A program made the position numbers and the translations under genes. Shown here one piece after another: positions 1 through 9,162 of a stretch of 41,353 bases of DNA. How positions within the stretch are numbered: the first letter of the stretch is position 1; every line of letters begins with the position of its first letter. The notes below the pieces were generated by a model. That model saw only the letters and a list, made by a program, of their open reading frames with translations. It was not told where the DNA came from and ran no database searches. This DNA comes from Terriglobales bacterium (GTDB taxonomy: Bacteria; Acidobacteriota; Terriglobia; Terriglobales; Acidobacteriaceae): positions 1 through 41,353 of the forward strand of contig JAATFH010000348.1 of assembly GCA_015655315.1 (NCBI GenBank), written 5' to 3'.

Positions 1-4
1 CAGA

Positions 5-1468
5 CTAAGCCTCGCCCAGTCCGTATTCTTGGAGCTTGCGGTACATGGTGGTTTTGCCGATGCCGAGCAGCCTGGCTGCGGCCAGCTTGTCGCCCTGCAA
101 CTCCCGCAGCGCGGCGAGAATTGCCTGCTTTTCCATCTCGGCCAGCGATGTGATCGACGGCGAGATCAGCGAAGTGTCGTTCAGCGGCGGAGGAGCCGCA
201 ATTTTCGGACGAGAGTTGGAGTAGTACTCAATGATCGGCGACGACGAATCGCCCAGTTGCAACACAGTACCCGAGCAGTAGGCGCAGGCGCGGTCAATCG
301 TGTGCTCGAGTTCGCGCACGTTGCCCGGCCATTCGTAGTCCATCAGCACGCGCAGCATCTCATCGCTGACGCGGAAGTTCTTGCCGTACTCGCGATTCTT
401 GCGGTCGAGAAAATGCGCGATCAGTAGTGGCAGATCTTCACGCCGCTGCCGCAACGCGGGCAGACGAAGGTTCACGACATTCAGGCGGTAGTAAAGGTCT
501 TTGCGAAAACGTCCCTGTTCGACCATCTCGGTGAGATTGCGGTTCGTGGCGGCGAGAATGCGCGCGTTAACCGGGACGCGATGCGTCGCACCCACAGGGC
601 GAACTTCCTTTTCCTGCAAGGCGCGCAACAGTTTGGATTGCAGATCGAGAGGCAGCTCGCCGATCTCGTCAAGGAATACAGTCCCGCCCTCGGCTGAGAC
701 CAGAAGCCCGTCCTTGGAGCGGTTCGCCCCGGTAAATGCGCCTTTGACGTAGCCGAACAATTCGCTTTCGACCAGCGTGGGTACAAGCGAGCTGCAATCG
801 ACGGGAATGAATGGCTTGGTGGCGTTCGGCCCATTTGTGTGAATCGACCGCGCAATCATCTCCTTGCCCGTACCGCTCTCACCCAGGATCAGCACGGGAT
901 GCGCGGTAAACGCTACCTTCGAGAGGATGCGGTAGATCTTGTCCATCTCCGCGCTGCGCCCGATGATGTTGCCGAGACCCTGTTGCGTGCGCAGCTTCTC
1001 GCGCAGACGGCGGCTGGCGAGATCGAGCGTCCGCCGCTCCGATGCGCGTTCGAGCACCGTCGCCAACTCATCCAGGGCAAAGGGCTTGGTGAGGTAGTCG
1101 GTTGCGCCGGTGCGCATCGCTTCGACCGCCGAAGTCACGGTGGCGAAGGCCGTCATGACGATGATCGCCGTCTCCGGATGCAGCGTCTTCACCTCATCCA
1201 GCAATTCGAGGCCGGGCGCGCCCGGTCCTTTCAAATCCAGCAGGATAATGTCGATGCTGTTACCGCGCAGCAATTCGCGGGCAGCGGCAACACCTACAAC
1301 GCCGTGCGAGAGGAAACCTTGCTTACGGGCAATTTCGCAGCATGCTTCGCGTACAGCCGCGTCATCGTCCACAACGAGAACACTCATCCGCGCCGATTGC
1401 TCGGCAGCCAGGTGTTCCCCTATTGGAGGGTAGGCAGAAGTAGTCATAATTGGAGCAGTGGTTAGCAT
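5..1468 (-). CDS. Sigma-54-dependent response regulator, NtrC family (REC - AAA+ - Fis HTH)
   Basis: Receiver VLVVDDDAAVREA...ILLDLKGPGAPG...MTAFATVTSAVEAMRTGATDYLTKPF; Walker A GESGTGKE; GAFTGA motif; C-terminal Fis-type HTH AAARLLGIGKTTMYRKLQEYGL. Confidence 0.96.
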   Translation of the reverse strand: MLTTAPIMTTSAYPPIGEHLAAEQSARMSVLVVDDDAAVREACCEIARKQGFLSHGVVGVAAARELLRGNSIDIILLDLKGPGAPGLELLDEVKTLHPETAIIVMTAFATVTSAVEAMRTGATDYLTKPFALDELATVLERASERRTLDLASRRLREKLRTQQGLGNIIGRSAEMDKIYRILSKVAFTAHPVLILGESGTGKEMIARSIHTNGPNATKPFIPVDCSSLVPTLVESELFGYVKGAFTGANRSKDGLLVSAEGGTVFLDEIGELPLDLQSKLLRALQEKEVRPVGATHRVPVNARILAATNRNLTEMVEQGRFRKDLYYRLNVVNLRLPALRQRREDLPLLIAHFLDRKNREYGKNFRVSDEMLRVLMDYEWPGNVRELEHTIDRACAYCSGTVLQLGDSSSPIIEYYSNSRPKIAAPPPLNDTSLISPSITSLAEMEKQAILAALRELQGDKLAAARLLGIGKTTMYRKLQEYGLGEA

Positions 1469-2376
1469 TCTAAGTTTGTCCTTTCCGGAAAGTCAGCAAG
1501 AAAGCCGCTGTTTCTCTGCGCGCGATGAATCATAGGTAACTCGATTTCGAAGCGCGATCCTCCACCAGGAGCGGCAACGGCGCGCACGCTGCCTCCTGCG
1601 GTCTCGGCGAGCCTGCGCACGATGTGCAGACCCAGTCCTCGCTGTGTTTCATGCGATTCTTTGGTGGTAAAGCCGGCATCGAAAATGTGTTCCATCTGAT
1701 CTTTCGCGATTCCCGGTCCCGAGTCCTGCACACACAGGAGCGCCGTGCGCGGCGCAAACTCCATATCGCCATCGAAAAAGCTGCCGCCGCCGCCCTGCTG
1801 CACGGAGACGCGAATGCGTCCTCCTCGCGGCATGGCTTCGGCGGCATTGCGCGTAAGGTTGATGAGAATGCGGGTGAGGTCTTCGCGAGAGATGCCGATG
1901 CGCCCGGAACAGGGCAGACATTCCATCTCAAGTCGAATTGCCGCTCCGGCCAGCGCGGCCAGTGGCCCCTTGAGGTATTCGACTTCGGTGGCCAGATCGT
2001 CGATAGGAGTTGCGTGTACGGGAGATGCCGTCCTCTCCTGCGGGGAAGCTTCTCTTGCTGCTGCATCGCCCATGCTGAGAGCCGCAAGCTGCTCCACCAG
2101 GCCACAGCCGGCCGAGGCTACCGTCTGCAATTCGGCGGCGAAATGTCCGTGCTCTTCCGTCAGCACTCCCGGCTCCGCGAGCAAATCGCAATAAAGCCTG
2201 AGAGCTGCCACCACGTTGCGGGCATCATGCGCAAGAGAAGCAAGCTGCTCTTCGACCTTCCCGTCCGCCGCTGACCTCGCCAGGATGGATTTCCTTGTAG
2301 AAGAAATGGACCACGAGGGTAAACGGCTCAACTGGTTTTTCACGGCTGCCTGCATTTCCGGCTCCAGTGGAAACAA
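1462..2376 (-). CDS. Soluble sensor histidine kinase (NtrB-like), partner of the downstream regulator
   Basis: H-box LAHDARNVVAALRLYCDLL, N-box LINLTRNAAEAMPRGG, G-boxes DSGPGIA and GLGLHIVRRLAE; start is TTG with AGGAGG upstream; 7-nt overlap with regulator start (ATGCTAA). Confidence 0.9.
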   Translation of the reverse strand: MFPLEPEMQAAVKNQLSRLPSWSISSTRKSILARSAADGKVEEQLASLAHDARNVVAALRLYCDLLAEPGVLTEEHGHFAAELQTVASAGCGLVEQLAALSMGDAAAREASPQERTASPVHATPIDDLATEVEYLKGPLAALAGAAIRLEMECLPCSGRIGISREDLTRILINLTRNAAEAMPRGGRIRVSVQQGGGGSFFDGDMEFAPRTALLCVQDSGPGIAKDQMEHIFDAGFTTKESHETQRGLGLHIVRRLAETAGGSVRAVAAPGGGSRFEIELPMIHRAQRNSGFLADFPERTNLEC

Positions 2377-2473
2377 AATGTTGTTGCACCTCCTAGTACA
2401 CGTCGCGTGCCAAAGTGGGAGTAACTTCAGAAGTAATTGATTTTGTGTTACTTAAGAGGCAGATGGGGGCCGG

Positions 2474-2635
2474 TCACAGGAAATGCTTCCGCGATAAAAT
2501 TTCCCGAAATGGAATTTTGTCCCCCTGATGTACCCGAAAGTGATTGATTCCGCACGTCTTGCAAACATGGCCCAATTCGGAACCGATCGGGACTTGTGCC
2601 AGATCGGGAATCGACACCCAGGCAGGTTTATTCAT
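2474..2635 (-). CDS. Putative 53-aa small CxxC protein (MNKPAWVSIPDLAQVPIGSELGHVCKTCGINHFRVHQGDKIPFREILSRKHFL)
   Basis: C-terminal part of ORF 2474..3064; internal ATG preceded by AGGAGCAAGGTCCT; CKTCG plus His residues; divergent from rph. Confidence 0.55.
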   Translation of the reverse strand: MNKPAWVSIPDLAQVPIGSELGHVCKTCGINHFRVHQGDKIPFREILSRKHFL

Positions 2636-2680
2636 AGGACCTTGCTCCTGCCTCGCTGACCCTTTGCTTACAATGAAGCG

Positions 2681-3427
2681 ATGCCAGATTTGTCCAAATC
2701 TTTTTTCCGCTCTGCCGACCGCGCACAGGATGCACTGCGCTCCGTTCGCTTGACGCCTCATTATGTAGCCGCCGCAGAAGGCTCCGTTCTCATTGAATTG
2801 GGGAATACGCGGGTACTCTGCAATGCAACCGTCGAACAAAGCGTGCCCGCGTGGCTGCGCAACAGCGGGCGCGGATGGGTCACTGCCGAATACGGCATGC
2901 TGCCTCGGGCTACGCTTACGCGCACGCCGCGTGAATCGGAGCGCGGAAAAGTGGGGGGGCGCACGCATGAGATTCAGCGGCTCATCGGGCGTTCGCTGCG
3001 CGCGGTGGTGGATTTGAAAACGCTGGGCGAGCGTATGGTGATTCTCGACTGCGATGTGCTGCAAGCCGACGGCGGTACGCGTACGGCGGCCATCACCGGC
3101 GCCTGCGCCGCTCTCGCCATTGCGTTGAACCGCATGGTAAAGACAGGCGCGTTGCCGAAGTCTCCGCTACGGCAGCTGGTTGCGGCTACGAGCGTCGGCA
3201 TTGTCGAAGAGACGGTACTGCTCGATCTCGCCTATGAAGAAGATTCCCAGGCCGAGGTGGACATGAACGTCGTCATGACGGAAGACGGAGGACTGGTCGA
3301 AGTACAGGCCACCGCCGAAAAGACTCCATTTGTGCGCAGCCGCATGCTGGAGATGATGGATTACGCTGCGCGCGGCATCGATCAGCTGCTGGAAGCACAG
3401 AGAACACTGCTGCGGGAAGCGGTCTGA
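2681..3427 (+). CDS. rph: Ribonuclease PH
   Basis: [36 protein letters not shown]...[19 protein letters not shown]...[21 protein letters not shown]. Confidence 0.95.
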   Translation: MPDLSKSFFRSADRAQDALRSVRLTPHYVAAAEGSVLIELGNTRVLCNATVEQSVPAWLRNSGRGWVTAEYGMLPRATLTRTPRESERGKVGGRTHEIQRLIGRSLRAVVDLKTLGERMVILDCDVLQADGGTRTAAITGACAALAIALNRMVKTGALPKSPLRQLVAATSVGIVEETVLLDLAYEEDSQAEVDMNVVMTEDGGLVEVQATAEKTPFVRSRMLEMMDYAARGIDQLLEAQRTLLREAV

Positions 3428-3503
3428 AAACTGAGTTAAAATCATCCGTGCAATTCGTTTCCGAAATTTCGTAACACCAACCGAAGAGAGCAGGAGAAAA
3501 CCA

Positions 3504-4517
3504 ATGTCGACAAAACTGACCCCCGGAAAACTTGCCGGACTGAGAGCAGTCTCCGATGAGCGCGGCGTGATTGCCGCCGCCGCCATGGACCAGCGCGGCT
3601 CGCTGAAGAAATCGCTGGCGAAGGAAAAAGGCGTCGCCGAAGTACCCGATTCGGCGCTGGAAGAGTTCAAGTCACTTGTCACCGAAGTCCTGACCAAGCA
3701 TGCCTCGGCCATCCTGCTCGATCCCGAGTTTGGCCTGCCCGCATCGAAGAAGCGCAATGGCAAGGGCCTGCTGCTCGCCTATGAAAAGACCGGCTACGAC
3801 GCCGCTACGCCGGGCCGCCTGCCCGACCTGCTCGATGTGTGGTCGGTGCGCCGCCTGAAAGAAGCGGGCGCGGACTGCATCAAGATCCTGCTCTACTACA
3901 CCCCTTTCGAGAAGTCTCCGGTTAACGACCTGAAGCATGCATGGGTCGAGCGCATTGGCGACGAGTGCCGCGCGCACGACATTCCTTTCTTCCTCGAAAC
4001 GGTTGGCTATGCTGTCCACGGCGAAGACGAAAAGGGCATCGAGTATGCAAAACGCAAGCCTGACGTCGTAACCGGATCGATGGAAGAGTTCGGCAAGGAA
4101 CGCTATGGCGTTGACGTGCTGAAGGTCGAGGTTCCCATCCAGATGGAATTCGTCGCCGGAACCCGCGCCTTCAAAGGTGATGCGGCTTACACGCGCGCAG
4201 AGGCGCTGGAGCACTTCCGCATCGCCGCTTCCTCCACGCACAAGCCTTTCATTTATCTCTCGGCTGGCGTATCGAACCCGGTCTTCATCGAAACGCTCGA
4301 ACTGGCCGGCGAAAGCGGAACCACCTTCAACGGTGTTCTCTGCGGCCGCGCTACCTGGAAGGACGGAATCGCCGTTTACGCCAAGCAGGGCGCGAAGGCA
4401 TTCGAGGACTGGCTCAATACCGAAGGCGTGAAGAACATCGAGAACGTCAATACCGCCCTCAAGGCTGCCCACTCCTGGTTTGACAAGGTGGGAGTCAAGG
4501 CCGAAGCCCTGGTCTAA
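3504..4517 (+). CDS. lacD: Tagatose 1,6-diphosphate aldolase family protein
   Basis: AAAMDQRGSLKK, AILLDPEFG, DCIKILLYYTPFE, FLETVGY; AGGAG RBS upstream. Confidence 0.85.
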   Translation: MSTKLTPGKLAGLRAVSDERGVIAAAAMDQRGSLKKSLAKEKGVAEVPDSALEEFKSLVTEVLTKHASAILLDPEFGLPASKKRNGKGLLLAYEKTGYDAATPGRLPDLLDVWSVRRLKEAGADCIKILLYYTPFEKSPVNDLKHAWVERIGDECRAHDIPFFLETVGYAVHGEDEKGIEYAKRKPDVVTGSMEEFGKERYGVDVLKVEVPIQMEFVAGTRAFKGDAAYTRAEALEHFRIAASSTHKPFIYLSAGVSNPVFIETLELAGESGTTFNGVLCGRATWKDGIAVYAKQGAKAFEDWLNTEGVKNIENVNTALKAAHSWFDKVGVKAEALV

Positions 4518-4540
4518 GTCAACGGATCAACCCCGCTCAG

Positions 4541-4570
4541 ACGCCGCGATTTTTATCGCGGCGTTTTTCT
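4541..4570 (+). terminator. Intrinsic terminator downstream of lacD
   Basis: GCCGCGAT-TTTT-ATCGCGGC hairpin followed by GTTTTTCTT. Confidence 0.85.
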
Positions 4571-4705
4571 TGATGGTTGCCGCGTGTACAAATATTCCGT
4601 ATCTTGCCAGCTTCCTGAACGGCATTTACAGGGAACTTAGGAGGACAACAAATTTTTAGTAATGTTGTGCTATTTCGATGCAATGTTTGTACTCTTTCAG
4701 CCCCA

Positions 4706-4721
4706 TTGGTCTACAGACCAA
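4706..4721. promoter_or_regulatory. 16-bp perfect palindrome TTGGTCTACAGACCAA, operator-like
   Basis: Perfect 7-bp arms around AC in a non-coding region. Confidence 0.4.
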
Positions 4722-4973
4722 AGAGCGCATCGAGTAGTTACTGAAATCCTTACATGCAGCATTTCAATGACTTAATTGTGATCCCGCAAGATTAGAAAAT
4801 AATAGGAATTTCAGAGCAACTTTGGCGACAAATTTGCACTCCTATGATCAACGTTTAGAGGCAACTTCATTTGCAACCACACCTTGTTGAGTAACAACTC
4901 TTTGACTTGTCCGCGTAATACGGACCCTCGTTAACACTACCCTTTGGCTACCCATCCCTACTGCCTCTGAAGC

Positions 4974-4995
4974 GGGCCCGCTGGAAAGCGGGCCC
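4974..4995. other. Strong GC hairpin GGGCCCGCT-GGAA-AGCGGGCCC
   Basis: 9-bp perfect stem with GGAA loop; no T tract on the + strand. Confidence 0.6.
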
Positions 4996-5051
4996 TATGC
5001 TTTACGGCGCATCACTCTCGCACTTCCCTTCCCCACTACAATAAAAAGCGC

Positions 5052-6023
5052 ATGCAATTCTCTTCGGGAAGGCGCGTTTCCAACTCTCATCCGGGTACAA
5101 AAGCCAGCGGACAGGCTGTGCCTCCGCAGCAAAAGCAGAGCCGTGTGGCCAAAACACAACTCAAGGTCGTGCCCGTGCCTGCATGGTCGGAGATACCGTG
5201 GCTCCTGCACGGCTTCAGCACGCGCACAGGAGGAAGGACGACCGCGTACAGGCCGGACCAGCGGGCGGGTGAACTCAATCTCGGATTCACCGCCTCCGAC
5301 CCGAAGGAAACAGTCCTGGCCAACCGCCGGCTCTTCGTCGCGGCGGTCACAAACAATGAAACTGTGCCGCTGGTCACGCTCAAGCAGATTCATTCATCGA
5401 TCGTGCGGAGTGTGGGCAAAAGCGATGCGAGTGACGAAGCATCGTCCAAGGCTGTCGGCATGACGACAGCTCAACCCGGCATCCTGCTCGGCATTCAGAC
5501 GGCGGATTGCATCCCCGTACTGATTGCGGACCGAAAGAAACGTGCCGTAGCCGCGTTCCACGCCGGCTGGCGGGGAACGCTGAAGCGTATCGTCGAGAAT
5601 GGCGTGGGGCGCATGCGCCTGGAGTTCGGGAGCCGTCCACAGGATCTGGTCGCCGCCATCGGCCCCGGCATCGGCTCCTGCTGCTATGCCGTGGGCGACG
5701 AAGTCCGGATGGAGTTTGAATCGCAGTTCAGCTATGCATCGGAATTATTCTTCGAGGCATACGATTCGAACCCGGTGAAGGAGAAGTATCCGCTGCTCTT
5801 TCTCACCGCTCGCGCGCCGGGACATAGCCATCTTGGTCCGGCTCTTCATCTCGACCTGATGGAAGCCAACCGCCGCCAGCTGCTTGATGCCGGACTCAGC
5901 GCGGAGAGTATTTTCGTGCAGGGCGACTGCACCAGCTGCCGCACCGATCTCTATTTCTCCCACCGCGCCGAACACGGCTTTACCGGCCGCAGCCTTTCCG
6001 TGATTGGGATTAGAAAAAAATAA
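5052..6023 (+). CDS. pgeF: Polyphenol oxidase / laccase-domain (YfiH/PgeF) family protein
   Basis: TLKQIHSSIVR, GIQTADCIPVLI, AAFHAGWRGTLKRI, GDCTSCRTDLYFSHRAEHGFTGRSLSVIGI. Confidence 0.9.
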   Translation: MQFSSGRRVSNSHPGTKASGQAVPPQQKQSRVAKTQLKVVPVPAWSEIPWLLHGFSTRTGGRTTAYRPDQRAGELNLGFTASDPKETVLANRRLFVAAVTNNETVPLVTLKQIHSSIVRSVGKSDASDEASSKAVGMTTAQPGILLGIQTADCIPVLIADRKKRAVAAFHAGWRGTLKRIVENGVGRMRLEFGSRPQDLVAAIGPGIGSCCYAVGDEVRMEFESQFSYASELFFEAYDSNPVKEKYPLLFLTARAPGHSHLGPALHLDLMEANRRQLLDAGLSAESIFVQGDCTSCRTDLYFSHRAEHGFTGRSLSVIGIRKK

Positions 6024-6027
6024 AAAA

Positions 6028-6050
6028 GGCATGGACGGACTGTCCACGCC
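6028..6050 (-). terminator. Terminator between convergent pgeF and HU gene (acting mainly on the minus strand)
   Basis: GGCATGGAC-GGACT-GTCCACGCC; on the minus strand followed by TTTTTTATTTTTTT. Confidence 0.8.
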
Positions 6051-6070
6051 TCCCGCTCGATCAGCGAAAT

Positions 6071-6388
6071 TCAGGCCGAATGCGGCTCCGGGTTAGGAGG
6101 GGCGGATTCAGCCTTGGGATTGACTAAATCGCGTAATTCTTTGCTGGGCTTGAAGTAAGGTACACGCTTGGCCGGAACTTCGACCTTTGCGCCTGTCTTA
6201 GGATTGCGGCCGATCCGGGGCTTTCGCTGCCGGATGCGAAAGCTGCCAAAACCGCGAATCTCAATCTTGTCGCCTGTCTTAAGCGCATGGATGACGGAAT
6301 CGAAGATCGTATCCACGATCACTTCACCATCGCGCCGCGTCAGGTCTCCGAGTTGGGTCACTTCCTCCACCAAGTCTGCTTTGGTCAT
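6071..6388 (-). CDS. HU/IHF family DNA-binding protein
   Basis: MTKADLVEEV...GDKIEIRGFGSFRIRQRKPRIGRNPKTGAKVEVPAKRVPYFKPSKELRD. Confidence 0.95.
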   Translation of the reverse strand: MTKADLVEEVTQLGDLTRRDGEVIVDTIFDSVIHALKTGDKIEIRGFGSFRIRQRKPRIGRNPKTGAKVEVPAKRVPYFKPSKELRDLVNPKAESAPPNPEPHSA

Positions 6389-6454
6389 GGCAAGTTCTTG
6401 CTCCAGTCATTAGGGTACGCCTGTTAACCGTAATAGATGCAACAAATTTAACCA

Positions 6455-7360
6455 CTATCGCCAAAGAAAATAGAAGCCGGCATGTTTTTCTAATAGGCGC
6501 TCCGGATTCGGCAACAGATCGTCCGCATCCGAGGTCACCAGGTCCAACACAGTACGGCCTTTTTTCGCCGGTTTCACTACATTCGGTTCACCCGAGATGC
6601 CGACCTGCTTGGCCGTCTCAAGTAGAGCATCGCGGAATCCACCCTGTTTATCAATCAGATGCAGGGGAAGCGCCTGCTGTCCCGTCCAGACTTGCCCGGT
6701 AGCCAGAGGCTGCAGCTTATCTGCGCCCATGCCTCGTCCCGAAGCCACATCGCGGATGAACTGGGTGTGCATGTTATCCACCAGGCCTTGAAAATAGGCC
6801 CGCTCTTCGGGGGTCATCTCGCGTGTCGGCGATCCGGCATCCTTGAGTGATCCAGCCTTCAGGACTTCGGGCTTCAATTTGGCCCACTTCAGCAGATCGC
6901 CGTAGTTGGTCCACTCCATAATGACGCCGATGGAGCCGACGATGCTGGCATCATTCGCGTAAATTTTACTGGTACCCGAAGCGATATAGTAGGCACCGCT
7001 CGCGCCCACGCTTTCTATCGACGCGATGATCGGCTTCTTTTTCTCGTCGCGGATATGCCGGACTTCTTCATAAATTTCCTGCGACGCGGCAGCTCCGCCG
7101 CCCGGCGAATCGATGTGCAGGATAATTGCCTTGATCGAATCGTCCTGATCGAACTTCCGCAGCTGGTCAACCGTTTTGTCCGCGGACAGAATTACGCCAT
7201 CGACATCGATGACCCCGATGCTGTCTCCGAAACTGGTGCCCCCGCCAAGCGACTGCACGGCAACGTATCCCAGCAGACTGACCACGACAATAAAGGCAAC
7301 AAAAAGTCCGCCGCCCAAAAACACCCAGAACCATGCCGAATGACGCTTTCCTTCTGTCAT
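6455..7360 (-). CDS. sppA: Signal peptide peptidase SppA, S49 family
   Basis: Internal ATG (MTEGKRHSAWFWVFLGGGLFVAFIVVVSLLG TM segment), HIDSPGGGAAASQEIYEEV, SVGASGAYYIASGTSKIYANDASIVGSIGV. ORF extends to 7612 but the N-terminal extension is not protein-like. Confidence 0.92.
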   Translation of the reverse strand: MTEGKRHSAWFWVFLGGGLFVAFIVVVSLLGYVAVQSLGGGTSFGDSIGVIDVDGVILSADKTVDQLRKFDQDDSIKAIILHIDSPGGGAAASQEIYEEVRHIRDEKKKPIIASIESVGASGAYYIASGTSKIYANDASIVGSIGVIMEWTNYGDLLKWAKLKPEVLKAGSLKDAGSPTREMTPEERAYFQGLVDNMHTQFIRDVASGRGMGADKLQPLATGQVWTGQQALPLHLIDKQGGFRDALLETAKQVGISGEPNVVKPAKKGRTVLDLVTSDADDLLPNPERLLEKHAGFYFLWR

Positions 7361-7780
7361 AGCGGCGAGTGTAGCACTTCTATTCCCGGAACGTGGAAAA
7401 GCTCTTCCGCCTCCTGTTGATTGCATGCATCGGGAAGGGCGGGTGCCCGGGTTTCTGGAATCGATAAAACGTTTGACTCCGAGACATTTTTCGCGACCGG
7501 ACGCATCTCCGTGGAAGAAGATGGGCAACGGCTCGCTGCCCGTCTTCTCGGGACATGGACGCCATCCCGGCTGTGCCGCAAATCGAATCGACTCCAACCC
7601 CCGCCACCGCAAATCAGTTGCATTTTGCAGGTCATACCACTACGGTTTCCCTCGTGGCAGAAATTCATCTTTGCCGGGCGTTGCGACTGCCGCAAAGCCG
7701 GGTTGTCGTCGAGAAGCGCGAATGACCGGACGGACTGATTTCTGCTGCAGAAAAGTAACTACGGATGGCGAAAGGCTTTC

Positions 7781-9127
7781 ATGACAAGGGGTGTGGATCG
7801 TCGCACATTTCTAAAAGGCGCGGCAGCCTCGGCAGCTGTGGTTGCGCCGTCCAGCGCGTATGCCGCAGCGCCGGCCTCGGCTCCCGACACACCGCAGCCG
7901 TCGCCGCGGAAACCGGTGCCGTCTTCCGGTCTCTCGCAAAAGGGACTGAACCGCATGTACGGCGTCATGACCGATTACGTCGACAACGGCGAAGTTCCGG
8001 GAATCGTCACACTGGTCAGCCGGCGGGGCGAGGTCGATGTGAACGCGATCGGCATGAAGAAGATCGGCGAGAACAACGCGGTCCAGCGCGATACCATCTT
8101 CCGCATCTCCTCCATGACGAAACCGATCACCGCGGCGGCCGCCATGATCCTGATTGAAGAATGCGTGCTGCGTCTGGACGACCCCGTGGACCGACTGCTG
8201 CCGGAACTGGCCAATCGCAAGGTCCTGAAACGCATCGACGGGAAGCTCGATGACACGGTGCCCGCCCGGCGCCAGATTACGGTGCGCGACCTGCTGACCT
8301 TCCGCATGGGCTTTGGCCTGGTGATGGGTACGCCGGACGCATATCCGATTCTGAAGGCGGCGAACGAACTGCAAATCGGCATGGGTGCGCCGATCCCAGC
8401 CTCTATGTCCGCTCCCGATGAGTGGATACACCGATTGGGAACACTTCCCCTCATGCACCAGCCAGGCGAGATGTGGATGTACAACACCTCGGCGGATGTT
8501 CTCGGCGTCCTGATAGCCCGCGCATCGGGCCAGCCCTTCGATATCTTTCTGCGGGAACGGGTCTTCGGCCCGCTGGGGATGAAGGACACTGGGTTCAGCG
8601 TACCGGCGGAAAAAATTGGACGCTTTGCAACCAGCTACTGGCTCAATCCGCAAACCGGGAAGCTGGAAGTATTCGACGAGGCCGACACCGGCCAGTGGAG
8701 CCGTCCGCCAGCTTTTTCTTCGGGCTCGGGCGGACTGGTTTCTACCATCGACGACTACTTCGCATTCAGCGAACTGCTGCTGAATACCTCAAAGCGCACT
8801 ACGCCGCGCATCCTCTCCCAGCGATCGGTTGAGTTGATGAGGATGGATCAGTTGACTCCCGAACAAAAGGCAATATCCGGACTGGTGCCCGGTTACTTTG
8901 ACAGCCATGGCTGGGGCTTCGGCATGTCCATCGTTACCCGGCGCACCGATCTCACCGGAAGTGTCGGAACCTTCGGCTGGGATGGCGGTTTGGGAACGTC
9001 GTGGGCTGCCGATCCGAAAGAAGGCCTGACCACCATCCTGATGACGCAGCGCGCCTGGAGTTCGCCCAGCCAGCCAAATGTATGTCTCGACTTCCGGACC
9101 TCGGCGTACCTGACAATTGAGGACTGA
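7781..9127 (+). CDS. Tat-exported serine hydrolase, class C beta-lactamase/esterase family
   Basis: DRRTFLKGAAASAAVVAPSSAYA Tat signal; SSMTK (SxxK), MYNTSADVLG (YxN). Confidence 0.9.
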   Translation: MTRGVDRRTFLKGAAASAAVVAPSSAYAAAPASAPDTPQPSPRKPVPSSGLSQKGLNRMYGVMTDYVDNGEVPGIVTLVSRRGEVDVNAIGMKKIGENNAVQRDTIFRISSMTKPITAAAAMILIEECVLRLDDPVDRLLPELANRKVLKRIDGKLDDTVPARRQITVRDLLTFRMGFGLVMGTPDAYPILKAANELQIGMGAPIPASMSAPDEWIHRLGTLPLMHQPGEMWMYNTSADVLGVLIARASGQPFDIFLRERVFGPLGMKDTGFSVPAEKIGRFATSYWLNPQTGKLEVFDEADTGQWSRPPAFSSGSGGLVSTIDDYFAFSELLLNTSKRTTPRILSQRSVELMRMDQLTPEQKAISGLVPGYFDSHGWGFGMSIVTRRTDLTGSVGTFGWDGGLGTSWAADPKEGLTTILMTQRAWSSPSQPNVCLDFRTSAYLTIED

Positions 9128-9162
9128 GCCGGATATCCTGAAACGGCTGTTGCCCCGTCAGA

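Noticed and set aside
2390-2420. Possible -24/-12 (sigma-54) promoter TTGGCACGCGACGTGT on the minus strand upstream of the histidine kinase
   Set aside because: The -12 element is GT, not GC, and the implied start would exclude the AGGAGG RBS; insufficient support.
2636-3064. Upstream part of ORF 2474..3064 (minus)
   Set aside because: Antisense to rph; low-complexity composition typical of shadow ORFs. Only the 53-aa tail looks real.
3672-4472. 266-aa minus ORF opposite lacD
   Set aside because: Shadow ORF caused by high-GC codon bias; lacD is clearly the coding strand.
6455-7612. 385-aa version of SppA starting at 7612
   Set aside because: The N-terminal extension is non-protein-like; the TM segment follows directly after the internal ATG at 7360.
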